Shown in pieces: positions 28,663-38,074 of a stretch of DNA of 64,000 bases. The notes under the pieces were generated by a model. The model did no database searches. It had not been told where the DNA came from and was given only the letters and a program-made list of their open reading frames with translations. Each line of letters opens with the position of its first letter. Within the stretch, counting starts at the first letter, position 1. A program made the translations under genes and the position numbers. The stretch is from Gammaproteobacteria bacterium. Lineage in GTDB: Bacteria; Pseudomonadota; Gammaproteobacteria; UBA6429; Thiohalophilaceae. The stretch covers positions 248,001-312,000 of the forward strand of contig WGLP01000003.1 of assembly GCA_016125505.1 (NCBI GenBank), read 5' to 3'.

Positions 28663-28689
28663 ACATAGGGTGGACCTGCCACCCTATGT
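28663..28689 (-). terminator. Perfect hairpin between rpe and gph
   Basis: ACATAGGGTGG and CCACCCTATGT form an 11-bp stem with a 5-base loop; the minus strand continues TGTTTTAG. It may partly terminate transcription or protect upstream rpe mRNA. Confidence 0.5.
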
Positions 28690-28704
28690 CTTGTCACGAC
28701 TGGC

Positions 28705-29397
28705 TTAGCGTTTCACCTTCGCCAGCTCGTCCATCATCTGCTTGACGATGGAATCGTAGCGGTGGGGATCGCTGTCTTTGCCCTTGCCGAAAATGCCCGA
28801 ACCGGAAACAAAGGTATCCGCACCGGCCTCAGCGATCTCGCGAATGTTATCCGCCTTGACGCCACCGTCGATCTCGAGGCGGATATCGCGCCCGGAGGCG
28901 TCGATGAGCTTGCGCGCCTCGCGCAGCTTGTCCAGGGCGGACGGGATAAAGGACTGGCCGCCGAAGCCCGGGTTCACCGACATCAGTAGCACCATGTCCA
29001 CCTTGTCGATGACGTACTTGAGGTAATCCAGCGGGGTTGCCGGGTTGAAGACCAGACCGGCCTTGCAACCTTCACCCTTGATCAACTGCAGGGTGCGGTC
29101 GACGTGCTCGGAGGCCTCCGGGTGGAAAGTAATATAGGTGGCGCCGGCCTTGGCAAAATCCGGCACGATGCGATCCACCGGCTTCACCATGAGATGCACG
29201 TCGATCGGCGCGGTGACGCCGTGCTTGCGCAGGGCCTCGCACACCAGCGGGCCGATGGTCAGGTTCGGCACGTAGTGATTGTCCATCACGTCGAAATGCA
29301 CGATATGCGTACCGGAATTGAGTACGTTCACCACCTCTTCGCCGAGGCGGGCAAAGTCCGCAGAGAGAATCGAAGGCGCAATCGCAAAGTCCGCCAT
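28705..29397 (-). CDS. rpe: Ribulose-phosphate 3-epimerase
   Basis: A 230-residue TIM-barrel metalloenzyme converting ribulose 5-phosphate and xylulose 5-phosphate, used by both the Calvin and pentose phosphate cycles. Conserved: [16 protein letters not shown] at the N-terminus, [45 protein letters not shown] and [11 protein letters not shown]. First gene of rpe-gph-trpEGDC. Confidence 0.96.
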   Translation of the reverse strand: MADFAIAPSILSADFARLGEEVVNVLNSGTHIVHFDVMDNHYVPNLTIGPLVCEALRKHGVTAPIDVHLMVKPVDRIVPDFAKAGATYITFHPEASEHVDRTLQLIKGEGCKAGLVFNPATPLDYLKYVIDKVDMVLLMSVNPGFGGQSFIPSALDKLREARKLIDASGRDIRLEIDGGVKADNIREIAEAGADTFVSGSGIFGKGKDSDPHRYDSIVKQMMDELAKVKR

Positions 29398-29573
29398 AAC
29401 TCACCATCCTTACAAAATCATCTGAAGTGTCAATGTCGCGCCGCGGCTGGCGGCACCCCAAAAATCGAACCGCCAACTCTACCGGAAATACCCAATGTTT
29501 GCAGCTTTTTAGCCACGCCGGACTTGCTTATACTCACATAAATTCAATGCGTTAGCGCCACCGGAGGATCTCT

Positions 29574-30368
29574 ATGAATACCCGCAGGTACCTGATTGGT
29601 TTGATCTTTTTACTCCTGGCGGGCCCGACGCTGGCCGCCAGCAAATCCGACACCGCCAAGGAAAAACGCTGGGAAGACCAGATCGTGCCGAGCCTGCTGG
29701 TCGGCGAGGCCGTCAAACTGAAGGCCGGGGATACGGAGTTTCTCTCCCTCTATGCCCCGAACACCGACAGCCAGCATAACTACGGCGGCGTCATCCTGAT
29801 CCACGGCATCGGCGCCCACCCGGCCTGGCCCGATATCATCGAGCCCCTGCGGATCAATCTGCCGGACCACGGCTGGAGCACCTTGTCGCTGCAAATGCCC
29901 ATCCTCGCTAATGAAGCCGATGTGAAGGAGTATCTGCCGCTGATGCCGGAAGCGCCGACCCGCATCCAGGCCGGTGTCGACTTCCTCAAAAGCAAGGGCG
30001 TGAAAAACATCGTGGTTATCGCGCACAGCATGGGGACCAGCATGGCGAACATCTACCTGTCCAACAAACCTGACCCGGCCGTGCATGCCTATGTCGCCAT
30101 TGGCATGAGTAACCCATTCCCCAAGGAATACGATAATGCCGCCGCGCTCTCGCGGATGAAGCTGCCCATTCTGGACCTCTACGGCAGTCAGGATCTGGAA
30201 GGCGTTATTAACTTTGCCAAGGCGCGCGCCAGTGCCAGCAAGGGCAACAAGCGTTATACCCAGGTCATGGTCGAAGGCGCCAATCACTTCTTCAATGATA
30301 TGCAGGATGAACTGGTAAAACGCATCCGCGGCTGGCTAGGTAAAAACGCCACCGGCGCCAAAAGCTAA
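29574..30368 (+). CDS. Exported alpha/beta hydrolase (DUF3530-like)
   Basis: A 264-residue protein with a signal peptide (LIGLIFLLLAGPTLAA) and an alpha/beta-hydrolase fold. The oxyanion region VILIHGIGAHPAW is near residue 75; the likely nucleophile Ser lies in VIAHSMGTSMA near 145, acid in LYGSQDLEG and His in EGANHFFNDM. The nucleophile elbow has Ala in place of the usual first Gly. The family DUF3530 has no assigned substrate. GGAGG-type ribosome site precedes the ATG. Confidence 0.82.
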   Translation: MNTRRYLIGLIFLLLAGPTLAASKSDTAKEKRWEDQIVPSLLVGEAVKLKAGDTEFLSLYAPNTDSQHNYGGVILIHGIGAHPAWPDIIEPLRINLPDHGWSTLSLQMPILANEADVKEYLPLMPEAPTRIQAGVDFLKSKGVKNIVVIAHSMGTSMANIYLSNKPDPAVHAYVAIGMSNPFPKEYDNAAALSRMKLPILDLYGSQDLEGVINFAKARASASKGNKRYTQVMVEGANHFFNDMQDELVKRIRGWLGKNATGAKS

Positions 30369-30408
30369 ACATTCAGATACTCAAATAAAAACAGGAAAGG
30401 ATATATTC

Positions 30409-30873
30409 ATGACACTTGTCAGTCTCAGCATCGCCCTGCACGTCATCTCCATTGTCATCTGGGTCGGCGGCATGATCTTCGCGCATCAGTTTCTGCGGCC
30501 CGCCGCCGCCAAACAACTGGAACCGCCGGTGCGACTGACCTTGTGGGTCGGGGTGTTCAGTCGCTTCTTTCCGATTGTGTGGATCACGATCATTCTGATT
30601 CCGCTCACCGGTTATTACATGCTGTTCCACCTGTTTGGTGGCTTCGCCGGCGCGCCTGTTTATATTCATCTTATGAACGGTATCGGCACACTCATGATCC
30701 TGATCTACCTGCACGTCTATTTCGCGCCATTCAAACGACTGAAAAAATTTGTCGCGGCGCAGACCTGGCCGGAAGCCGGGAAACAACTCAACATGATCCG
30801 CAGCCTAGTGGGCTTGAATATGTCACTGGGCTTGATAGTGATCGCGATTGCGGCGGGCGGAAGGTATTTCTGA
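30409..30873 (+). CDS. CopD-like integral membrane protein
   Basis: A 154-residue protein with four predicted membrane helices (about residues 5-25, 48-70, 83-103, 132-150). HVISIVIWVGGMIFAHQF at the N-terminus with conserved His and Trp-x-Gly-Gly resembles the CopD family of copper or heme-related membrane proteins. The function of short members is not proven. It lies 40 bases after the hydrolase gene and is preceded by AGGAAAGG. Confidence 0.75.
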   Translation: MTLVSLSIALHVISIVIWVGGMIFAHQFLRPAAAKQLEPPVRLTLWVGVFSRFFPIVWITIILIPLTGYYMLFHLFGGFAGAPVYIHLMNGIGTLMILIYLHVYFAPFKRLKKFVAAQTWPEAGKQLNMIRSLVGLNMSLGLIVIAIAAGGRYF

Positions 30874-30879
30874 AATATT

Positions 30880-31020
30880 GAACCTGACTCAAAACGTCGC
30901 GAGCGCAGCTGAGACAAGGCAAAAACGAACGAGGAAGCGCAGTTTACACGTCAGTAAATGAGCATTCCGAGTTCGTTTTTAACACAGTATCAGCAAGTGC
31001 AGCAGTTTTGAGCCAGGTTC
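30880..31020. mobile_element. MITE-like element with inverted ends
   Basis: A 141-bp element bounded by near-perfect 16-bp inverted repeats (GAACCTGACTCAAAAC at 30880-30895; GTTTTGAGCCAGGTTC at 31005-31020). It contains a second inner pair AAAAACGAAC / GTTCGTTTTT. It fills the gap between two convergent genes exactly, beginning 6 bases after the CopD-like stop and overlapping the djlA stop by 2 bases. Such foldback elements occur in other proteobacteria; it may also end transcription in both directions. Confidence 0.65.
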
Positions 31021-31837
31021 ACTTCATGCCCCGCGCCTTGCGGATAGTCTCATACGCCGCCTTGATCTCGGCGGTACGCTCGTTGGCCAGTTTGATCATT
31101 TCTTCCGGCAGCCCCTTGGCGACCAGCTTGTCCGGGTGATGCTGACTCATGAGGCGGCGATAGGCACGTTTGATCTCGTCGTCACCGGCATCCGCTTTGA
31201 CACCCAGGGCGGTGTAGGCCTCCTGCAATAAATCGGCATTCGGCCGCACCGGGTCCTGGTGGCTACGGCCATGGAACGCACGTTGCGCACGTACCATCCC
31301 TTCGAGCATGCTGAATTCGGTTTGGGAATATCCCAGTTGCCGACAGATACGCACGAACAAATGCCGCTCCGCCTCGTGCATCACGCCGTCGGCATAGGCC
31401 GCATGCAACAGGATCTCGAGGAACATCTGTTTGAGATTGCGGTTACGCCCGCACTCCAGATGAAACTGTTCGACCACTTCGTCCAGCGGAAAACCCGGTT
31501 CCTTACCCTTACTAAATAGTTCGATGGCAAATTTCTGCTGCTGGGGATTGAGGTGCATCTGATGCATGATGTTGCGCGCGGTCTGGATCTCGCTCTCGCT
31601 GACACGGCCGTCGGCCTTGGCCAGGTGTCCCATCACGGAGAAGACCGTGGTGAAGAAGACGGTCTGCATGCGTTCCTGTTGCGCGGGTCCGCCCTGCCAG
31701 CCGATGCTATCGTGCTGCGCCGCTACCTCCAGGCCGCGATCCAGTTGGTGGCCGACCACCGCGCCCAGCAAGGCGCCAATCGGTCCGCCCATGGCAAAAC
31801 CCAACGCACCGCCTACCAGTTTACCCCACCATGACAT
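31019..31837 (-). CDS. djlA: DnaJ-like membrane co-chaperone DjlA
   Basis: A 272-residue protein. A glycine-rich N-terminal membrane segment (residues 5-30) anchors it; a TerB-like helical domain follows (about 55-180) and a J domain ends it (about 205-272) with the HPD motif in RLMSQHHPDKLVAKG, which stimulates DnaK. Length and order equal E. coli DjlA (271). The last bases coincide with the right end of the MITE-like element without altering the frame. Confidence 0.92.
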   Translation of the reverse strand: MSWWGKLVGGALGFAMGGPIGALLGAVVGHQLDRGLEVAAQHDSIGWQGGPAQQERMQTVFFTTVFSVMGHLAKADGRVSESEIQTARNIMHQMHLNPQQQKFAIELFSKGKEPGFPLDEVVEQFHLECGRNRNLKQMFLEILLHAAYADGVMHEAERHLFVRICRQLGYSQTEFSMLEGMVRAQRAFHGRSHQDPVRPNADLLQEAYTALGVKADAGDDEIKRAYRRLMSQHHPDKLVAKGLPEEMIKLANERTAEIKAAYETIRKARGMK

Positions 31838-31916
31838 GCTGCAAGTTTCCCGCGATACCTTTTATATAGATGCGCACACTATAGGCCGAAGCCGTAAATC
31901 GAGGCAATGCCCCCGG

Positions 31917-31997
31917 TCAGCGGGCAAACCAGAACCAGTAAACAATAAAGATGATAAACGCGATACCGCCGAGATTAATCAGGCTGTCCATGCTCAT
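31917..31997 (-). CDS. 26-residue membrane micro-protein coupled to the copper ATPase
   Basis: A small reading frame whose ATG overlaps the TGA of the copper ATPase gene (ATGA, 31994-31997). It encodes [15 protein letters not shown] followed by a short hydrophobic helix ending VYWFWFAR. The aromatic-rich single membrane span and the translational coupling argue that it is real and acts with the ATPase, as small subunits do with other P-type pumps (KdpF type). I do not recall a named family with certainty. Confidence 0.65.
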   Translation of the reverse strand: MSMDSLINLGGIAFIIFIVYWFWFAR

Positions 31998-34216
31998 TGC
32001 CCCTGCGGCTGAAACCAACGCAAACGGTTGGCATTGCTGACCACGGTGACCGAAGACATGGCCATGGCGGCACCGGCAATCATGGGATTGAGCAGTACCC
32101 CCAGCACGACATATAAGGCGCCGGCCGCGACCGGAATTCCCAGAGAGTTATACACGAAGGCACCAAACAGGTTTTGTTTAATGTTACGGACGGTCGCGCG
32201 AGAAATCGCAATGGCATCCACCACGCCCAGCAGCGAATCGCGCATCAACGCGATGTCGGCGCTCTCGATAGCGACGTCGGTACCGGTGCCAATGGCAAAG
32301 CCAATGTCAGCGCGGGCCAGCGCCGGCGCGTCGTTGATGCCGTCACCCACCATGGCCACGATGTTGCTGCCTTGTTGCAGTTCAGCGACCTTTTTGTCCT
32401 TGTCCTGCGGCAGGACTTCGGCAAACACCTCATCGATACCCACCTGCGCCGCAATCGCCTGCGCCGTTGCGCGATTATCACCGGTGAGCATCACCACCTT
32501 GAGTCCCAGTGCATGCAGTTTCGCAACTGCGGATTTCGAATCCGGCTTGAGCGGGTCCGCGACCGCGACAATACCGAGCAACCGCTGCGCGCGCACCACG
32601 TACATCGGTGTCTGTCCCAGTGCTGCGAGCTCACCCGCACGTGCTTGCAGTGCGTTGACATCGACACCTTGCGCCTGCATTAAGGCCGCATTTCCCAGGT
32701 ACACGCTGTCTTGCCCGATCGCACCGCGGACACCCTGTCCGGCGATGGCGGCAAAATCTGACACTGCAGATAACTCAAGCTGTTTTTCCTTGGCGGCCTG
32801 CACGATGGCCGCTGCCAGCGGGTGTTCGGATGCCGCCTCGATGCTGGCGGCCACCTGCAACAAGGTCTGTTCATCGACATCACTGACCGGGATCACCGCC
32901 GTCACCGTCGGCTGGCCGCGCGTAATCGTACCGGTCTTGTCCAGCACGACGGTCGTCACCTTGCCGGCGGACTGTAATGCCTCACCATTGCGAATCAGGA
33001 TGCCGAATTCCGCCGCCTTGCCGACCCCGACCATGATGGAGATCGGCGTTGCCAACCCCAGGGCGCACGGGCAGGCGATGATCAGGACGGTCATGGCGGC
33101 AACGATGGCATAACTGACACGTTCGTCCGCCGCCAGATTGAACCACAACAGAAACGTGACGACCGCGATGATCAGCACTGCGGGGACAAACACCGCCGCA
33201 ACCTTGTCCACCAGCCGACCGATGGCCGGTTTACTGGATTGCGCACGGCGCACCATCTCGATGATCTGTGACAACACCGTATCCGCCCCGATGCGTTTGG
33301 ACTGGAACAAAAACGTCCCGGCGACATTGATCGTGCCTGCCACCACTTCATCGCCGCGGTGCTTTTCCACGGGGATAGGCTCACCTGTCAACATCGACTC
33401 ATCCACACTGGAATGACCGTCGATGATCACGCCGTCCACGGCGATCCGTTCGCCCGGACGCACCCGCAAGGTCTCATCCAGGCCGATCTCGCCGATAGCC
33501 ACATCCTGTTCCTTACCGTCGCGGATCACCCGCGCCGTTTTTGGCTGCAAACCGATAAGCCGTTTAATCGCCTGCGAGGTCTTGCCGCGTGCCCGCATTT
33601 CGAGCGCGGAACCAAAATTGATCAGAGCAATGATAATTACCGCGGCCTCGAAGTAGGCGTGTTGCGCAATCGAAGGCACCAGGTGAGGTACCAGGGTGAT
33701 GACCATGGAATACAACCAGGCCGTGCCCGTCCCCAGGGCAATCAGGGTGTCCATGTTGGCCTGGTGATGGCGAAAGGAGGTCCAGGCGCCGCGAAAAAAT
33801 TGCCGGCCGGAATAGACCAGCACAAACAAGGTGATGAACCCGATTCCCAGCCACACCGTCTTGCCGGTAGGCGTAGCCAGGGGGGGTAACCAACCGGCCA
33901 TGCCACTTATAAATAGTGGAACGCCAATGGCCCCGGCTACCAGGGCCTTGTTAACCAGACGACGGTAATGCGCAAATTCCTGGCTGGCCTTTTGTTCTTC
34001 ATCATCGGTACCCTGCAGTACCGCCGCCTGATACCCGGCTTCGCTCACGGCGCGTACCAGTTCGTGGTCACTCACTTCACCTTCCACCAGTGCCGTGTGT
34101 TCGGCGAAATTTACCGTTGCCGCGCTGACACCGGCTACCTTGCTGAGTGCCGTCTCCACCGCATTCACGCAACCCGCGCAACTCATGCCGCCAATTGAAA
34201 GATGATGTACTGTCAT
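31994..34216 (-). CDS. copA: Copper-translocating P1B-type ATPase
   Basis: A 740-residue pump exporting Cu(I) from the cytoplasm. One N-terminal HMA domain with GMSCAGC (Cys13, Cys16); eight membrane helices; the transport motif [12 protein letters not shown]; phosphorylation motif [13 protein letters not shown] and [10 protein letters not shown] hinge motifs. The YN and MSS motifs of Cu(I) pumps appear near the end ([29 protein letters not shown]). Single HMA is common in Gammaproteobacteria. A 26-residue micro-protein is translationally coupled downstream. Confidence 0.95.
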   Translation of the reverse strand: MTVHHLSIGGMSCAGCVNAVETALSKVAGVSAATVNFAEHTALVEGEVSDHELVRAVSEAGYQAAVLQGTDDEEQKASQEFAHYRRLVNKALVAGAIGVPLFISGMAGWLPPLATPTGKTVWLGIGFITLFVLVYSGRQFFRGAWTSFRHHQANMDTLIALGTGTAWLYSMVITLVPHLVPSIAQHAYFEAAVIIIALINFGSALEMRARGKTSQAIKRLIGLQPKTARVIRDGKEQDVAIGEIGLDETLRVRPGERIAVDGVIIDGHSSVDESMLTGEPIPVEKHRGDEVVAGTINVAGTFLFQSKRIGADTVLSQIIEMVRRAQSSKPAIGRLVDKVAAVFVPAVLIIAVVTFLLWFNLAADERVSYAIVAAMTVLIIACPCALGLATPISIMVGVGKAAEFGILIRNGEALQSAGKVTTVVLDKTGTITRGQPTVTAVIPVSDVDEQTLLQVAASIEAASEHPLAAAIVQAAKEKQLELSAVSDFAAIAGQGVRGAIGQDSVYLGNAALMQAQGVDVNALQARAGELAALGQTPMYVVRAQRLLGIVAVADPLKPDSKSAVAKLHALGLKVVMLTGDNRATAQAIAAQVGIDEVFAEVLPQDKDKKVAELQQGSNIVAMVGDGINDAPALARADIGFAIGTGTDVAIESADIALMRDSLLGVVDAIAISRATVRNIKQNLFGAFVYNSLGIPVAAGALYVVLGVLLNPMIAGAAMAMSSVTVVSNANRLRWFQPQGQ

Positions 34217-34252
34217 AATTTACTGTATCCCAAGTTCGCCATCATTGTTCTA

Positions 34253-34291
34253 AACCCTGAGGGTTCATAGTGGAATTCGCCTAAACGTCAA
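34253..34291 (-). promoter_or_regulatory. Promoter and dyad upstream of the copper ATPase gene
   Basis: On the minus strand TTGACG (34291-34286), 16-base spacer, TATGAA (34269-34264). The dyad AACCCT-G-AGGGTT (34253-34265) touches the -10 and may be an operator. It does not show the CueR spacer layout. Confidence 0.4.
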
Positions 34292-34456
34292 AAACCGTGA
34301 ACAACCGTGTCAAACGCCTCATTTTACTATGCGGATATGCTAAATTGTTTATATATAGAGACCTGATAAAAAGCTTTTAATTCATAACAGTAGACCGGGC
34401 TTTCACCTCCACCGCGTTACCTATTTGACCCGGCGTTGCCACCTGGAGAGACATGT

Positions 34457-35314
34457 GTGCTGAATATGTCACCCGAACAGCTGATCGACAGCAATATCAA
34501 GCTGGTGTCGTTACCTGCGATCGTTGCCCAGGTAAATCAAATGGCCAATGACCCGACGGTTTCTGCCGCAGATATTGCGCACGCCATTGGTCGTGACACC
34601 GCCCTGACCGCCCGGCTGTTAAAAATCGTCAACAGTCCGTTCTATCGCTTCCCGTCCAAGATCGATACGCTCAGCATGGCGGTCACCGTACTGGGCACCC
34701 GTCAACTGAGAGATCTGGTGATTGCGGCAGCCATCATCAAGCGCTTTCAAAGCAAAATTGATCCGGCATTTAACATCGAAGTGTTCTGGTGTCATTCCAT
34801 CACCACCGCCATCGCTTCACGCCTGTTGGCGCTGCAACTGTCACTGCCGAACTCCGAGCGCTATTTTGTCATTGGCATGCTGCACGATATCGGCAAGATG
34901 GTGATGTACCTGACCTTACCCAACGAATCTATCAACCTGATCAAGGCCCTGGCAAAACCGGATTGCGATGTTAAAAATATCGAACATGAGATCTTTGGTT
35001 TCACCCATGATGACCTTGGTGCAGCGCTAATGAAGGCCTGGCATTTTCCGGATTCCCTGATCCTGCCGGTACGCGGCCACGTGGCAATCGATGGTCCGGA
35101 GCAGTACCTGCAGGACGCCGCCCTGCTTCACCTTGCCAACAACATTGCCAATAACATACAGGCGCCGATCTCACGCGATGATGATACGGTGTTAAATCCG
35201 AAATCCATCGCGCTGTTAAATATCACCTCCGAGACGATTGAGGCGGTATATGAAGAAACATACCGCCACCTCGATGAGTTGCTGGAAATCTTCTATTACG
35301 ATATCGCGGCGTGA
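34457..35314 (+). CDS. HDOD domain signalling protein
   Basis: A 285-residue protein almost wholly formed by an HDOD domain, an HD-like fold used in regulation. KLVSLPAIVAQVNQMANDP, ARLLKIVNSPFYRFPSKIDT, VLGTRQLRDLVIAA and IGMLHDIGKMVMYL are the family landmarks; the HD pair appears in MLHDIG but most HDOD proteins are not active phosphodiesterases. I prefer the GTG at 34457, six bases after GGAGAG; an ATG at 34466 is possible. Divergent from the copper ATPase and convergent with the copper cluster. Confidence 0.85.
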   Translation: MLNMSPEQLIDSNIKLVSLPAIVAQVNQMANDPTVSAADIAHAIGRDTALTARLLKIVNSPFYRFPSKIDTLSMAVTVLGTRQLRDLVIAAAIIKRFQSKIDPAFNIEVFWCHSITTAIASRLLALQLSLPNSERYFVIGMLHDIGKMVMYLTLPNESINLIKALAKPDCDVKNIEHEIFGFTHDDLGAALMKAWHFPDSLILPVRGHVAIDGPEQYLQDAALLHLANNIANNIQAPISRDDDTVLNPKSIALLNITSETIEAVYEETYRHLDELLEIFYYDIAA

Positions 35315-35317
35315 GGC

Positions 35318-35710
35318 CTAGGCGGCCTCGACGCCGGCCTTGACCCGCTGCAGCTTTTCCAGCACCTGTCCCGCCAGTTCGCCGATTTCCTGGCGCTCTA
35401 CCAGTTGCAATACCGCCTGCGGATCCATAAAGCCAACCGTGATGGACCCGTCGTCTTCTTCGCGCACCACTACATTGCATGGCAGGAGCAGGCCAATGTC
35501 GGGTTCCGCCGTCAGCGCCTTGTTCGCCAGCACCGGGTTACACGCACCCAGGATTTTGTATGGACGTTTATCGATGTCCAGTTTCTTTTTCAGGACCGCC
35601 TTGACATCAATCTCGGTCAACACCCCGAAGCCCTCTTTCGATAACTCTTCCGTGACCTTTGCCACCGCAGCATCAAAAGACCCATTAAATTTGGCATTAA
35701 ATCCATACAT
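35318..35710 (-). CDS. DUF302 family protein
   Basis: A 130-residue cytoplasmic protein of the DUF302 family: GFGVLTEIDVKAVLKKKLD and YKILGACNPVLANKALTAEP are characteristic. The family has unknown function and often accompanies metal or sulfur genes. The single Cys in GACNP and another in LLLPCNVVV are conserved. Ribosome site AAGAGG. It is the last gene of the copper-cluster strand. Confidence 0.85.
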   Translation of the reverse strand: MYGFNAKFNGSFDAAVAKVTEELSKEGFGVLTEIDVKAVLKKKLDIDKRPYKILGACNPVLANKALTAEPDIGLLLPCNVVVREEDDGSITVGFMDPQAVLQLVERQEIGELAGQVLEKLQRVKAGVEAA

Positions 35711-35832
35711 CGTTTATACCTCTTGCGTCATAAAGCATCTTTGAACTCTCATTCTAACGAGTGGTTGCACAAATACCAACACGAAACAGCCGCCTCGTCA
35801 TCTAACCGTCATACATCCTGCACGTGCGCCGC

Positions 35833-36054
35833 TCAGGCTGACAAAATATCCGGGTGGTAACCCTGACCGCGCAGCACCGCGATTAACTTCACCGGCATAT
35901 TGTGCCGTTCTTCGTAATCCACCACGACTTCGTGCGGGTCTCTATCGCTTATCGCGACATTCACGACATGCGGGACATTTTTCAGCATCTGTCTGAGACC
36001 CTGGACATGTGAGGTATCCAGATTTTCATCGATATAGATTCTGACTGTGTTCAT
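35833..36054 (-). CDS. HMA-like small protein without metal-binding cysteines
   Basis: A 73-residue protein with the beta-alpha-beta-beta-alpha-beta rhythm of heavy-metal-associated domains (TVRIYIDENLDTSHVQGLRQML, VVNVAISDRDPHEVVVDYEE, LIAVLRGQGYHPDIL), but with no CxxC; it contains no cysteine at all. Metal binding, if any, must use His residues (HVQ, PHVV, RHN). ATG at 36054 follows GAGGTGATAGCC; 29 upstream codons are rejected. It lies within the copper gene cluster. Confidence 0.65.
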   Translation of the reverse strand: MNTVRIYIDENLDTSHVQGLRQMLKNVPHVVNVAISDRDPHEVVVDYEERHNMPVKLIAVLRGQGYHPDILSA

Positions 36055-36137
36055 GGCTATCACCTCGTAATCTGCAGTGTGTTGCACCGGAACAAAGGGG
36101 CGATGCCAGATGTGCAATGCACATCTGGCAATCGGTA

Positions 36138-36800
36138 TCACTCCATCATGTTCATCATGCCGCCGTTACCCATCATCCCGTTGCCCATCATTCCATTACC
36201 CATCGGGCCCATACCGCCACGATGCATGCGATCAAAGACCTCTTTCTGCTCTTTATTCAAGAGATCACGCATCTTGTTGCGTGTTTCGACCATGCGCTCC
36301 AGCATCTGGCGTTGCATACCTTGCATTTTTTCATAGAGCTTGCCAATGGCCTTGGCATCGGGCTTGTCCTTGTCATACTCATCCGCTAACTCATCGCGCA
36401 CATCCATCATTTCCGTCATGGTCTTGCAGTTTGCGGCCCGCTGTTCACGCATGAGTGCGCGCAATTTGCCACGCTGGGATTTATCCAGATTGAGCCACTG
36501 CATCATGCCCATGTCGCCATATCCCATGCCGGGCCCCATTCCCCGCTGGTGCATATAACCCGGACCCATTCCATTTTGTCCCATGTAACCAGGTCCCATT
36601 TGCCCCATCCCCGGGCCCATTCGTCCATACCCCATATTGCCCGGACCCATGCCGCCCGGCATGCCGGGATACATCATTTGACCTGTATTATTTTCATCTG
36701 TTGCTGCCGGGGTATCCGCGATACTGCTGCTTGCAATGAAAGCGATGGCTGCGAATGCCGTGAGGATGGTAAACAACCCCTGTTTCGTCTTTGTCTTCAT
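36138..36800 (-). CDS. Met/Gly-rich periplasmic Spy/CpxP-like protein
   Basis: A 220-residue exported protein. Signal peptide residues 1-28 (end IASSSIADTPA). Residues 40-100 are built from MGPG/GYM-type repeats; residues 105-200 form a helical LTXXQ-like domain (LNLDKSQRGKLRALMREQR, MQRQMLERMVETRNKMRDLL) as in Spy and CpxP; the tail is again Met/Gly-rich with GNGMMGNGMM repeats. Clustered methionines bind Cu(I), so a periplasmic copper chaperone or buffer role is likely. Ribosome site GGAGA. Confidence 0.75.
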   Translation of the reverse strand: MKTKTKQGLFTILTAFAAIAFIASSSIADTPAATDENNTGQMMYPGMPGGMGPGNMGYGRMGPGMGQMGPGYMGQNGMGPGYMHQRGMGPGMGYGDMGMMQWLNLDKSQRGKLRALMREQRAANCKTMTEMMDVRDELADEYDKDKPDAKAIGKLYEKMQGMQRQMLERMVETRNKMRDLLNKEQKEVFDRMHRGGMGPMGNGMMGNGMMGNGGMMNMME

Positions 36801-36879
36801 TTGGCTTATCTCCGTGTTTGAATGTAACAACTTAAATCACCCGTACTGCATGCAACGTTTATTTGTACCCTGAATGGCT

Positions 36880-37353
36880 TTACCTCCTGCTCTGCTGTGA
36901 TGCCTGATCCATGCGCTGCCAGGCGGCATACAACTCGTCAGGCCATTGCGACTGAAACCAGGCGATGATGTCGTTGATATCCTGATCGGATAATCGGTCT
37001 TTCCAGGCAGGCATGCTGCCGCCCAGTCTCGCTGTGCCGTGTTTGATGGTGGCGATCAATGCCTGCTGCGGGTGGTGCCAGGCATGACCGCTACCGTTCA
37101 GTGGCGGTGCCGGATATTTGCCATTCGCATCCGGTCGACTCCAGTTGGGTGCACCTTCCGCCTTGATGCCATGACACACCGCGCAGTTCTGCAAAAACAG
37201 CTTGTGGCCTCGCAGGATTTGGGCGCTGTCCTGGTGACGCACCACTTGTACCTGTTCGGCTTGCGCCTGCTGATGCCTTGCGCCTTGCCCATCCTCATCA
37301 GAGCAGCCAGCTAACCCTGTGATGGCAATGATCACTATAGGAAAATTGCGCAC
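36880..37353 (-). CDS. Lipoprotein c-type cytochrome
   Basis: A 157-residue protein starting at GTG (after AGGAGAAAAAC). A lipobox GLAGC near residue 17 predicts lipid anchoring; one heme site CAVCH is near residue 57 and the axial Met lies in GGSMPAWKDRLSDQDI near 113. This is a class I cytochrome c (Cytochrome_CBB3-like). Its place inside a copper resistance cluster suggests electron transfer to or from a copper protein, possibly the CopA oxidase; inference only. Confidence 0.85.
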   Translation of the reverse strand: MRNFPIVIIAITGLAGCSDEDGQGARHQQAQAEQVQVVRHQDSAQILRGHKLFLQNCAVCHGIKAEGAPNWSRPDANGKYPAPPLNGSGHAWHHPQQALIATIKHGTARLGGSMPAWKDRLSDQDINDIIAWFQSQWPDELYAAWQRMDQASQQSRR

Positions 37354-37550
37354 GTTTTTCTCCTGTCTTCATAATAGTTAACCTGAATACCCGCGGATTG
37401 TTTGTGAGTAAATTACGCCATGCACCTGTTGTCCTGAATACACGCGTCACTGGACTACATGTAGCGCTACTCGCGATGCCATCAGCGCTATGTCATGTAT
37501 GTAATCCACACGACAATAAAACTCTCTGGCAAATCAATCCCTGTCGTGGA

Positions 37551-37937
37551 TTAGACGGATTGTCTGGGCGGACGTTCGTGAACGGACGTTTCGGTCCCGT
37601 GAAGAGGAAAGATCAAGGTTTGATTAAATGATTTTATATCGAAGTGAGGGAAAAGTCCGGAGACGCTACTTGGCAACACAGCAAGCCCGGCGATGACGCA
37701 AACCGACAAGCACCCCCCCGCGCACTGCTTGGCATGACTGCAACAAGGCATCTGGCAATGAGCTTGTTGCACGGCAGTTTGGGCCTGGTGTCCGTCGGAA
37801 CAGGGCATTAGCAGCGTTTGCTGAGCCGGTATTTCCTGCTTCACGCTCGCCCAGACGGTTGCAGACTGTGAAAACAACATGACCACGACCATGATGATAC
37901 TGATCCGGTTTAGCGCTGTTATTTTCTGGATTCTCAT
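37551..37937 (-). CDS. CopL-like exported Cys/His-rich protein
   Basis: A 128-residue protein with an N-terminal hydrophobic segment (ISIIMVVVMLFSQSATVWA) and a Cys-rich middle: CSDGH, HCQMPCCSHAKQCAGGCLSVC. It ends in a conserved ERPPRQS motif shared with the protein encoded at 41463-41840, so the two are paralogues. Similar small proteins (CopL type) accompany copper genes. Start uncertain: ATG at 37937 lacks a ribosome site but has TATATT 8 bases upstream; open frame continues to 37970. Confidence 0.6.
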   Translation of the reverse strand: MRIQKITALNRISIIMVVVMLFSQSATVWASVKQEIPAQQTLLMPCSDGHQAQTAVQQAHCQMPCCSHAKQCAGGCLSVCVIAGLAVLPSSVSGLFPHFDIKSFNQTLIFPLHGTETSVHERPPRQSV

Positions 37938-38074
37938 AAAAAATAAATATAGCCCAGCATTCCTCAACAATAATGATCTATGTCAAATTGACCAGACTTC
38001 GCCTCCGAGTTCAGACAAGCGGTTTCGCATGCCGTGTTTACGCCAGGTTCAACTTTTGCACATGCTCGTTCCAG

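Noticed and set aside
32028-33113. 361-codon plus-strand frame opposite the copper ATPase
   Set aside because: Shadow of the ATPase; composition Ser/Ala/Thr-rich with no domain.
37398-37631. 77-codon plus-strand frame between the two copper-cluster genes
   Set aside because: No ribosome site or family resemblance; it overlaps the end of the CopL-like gene on the other strand.
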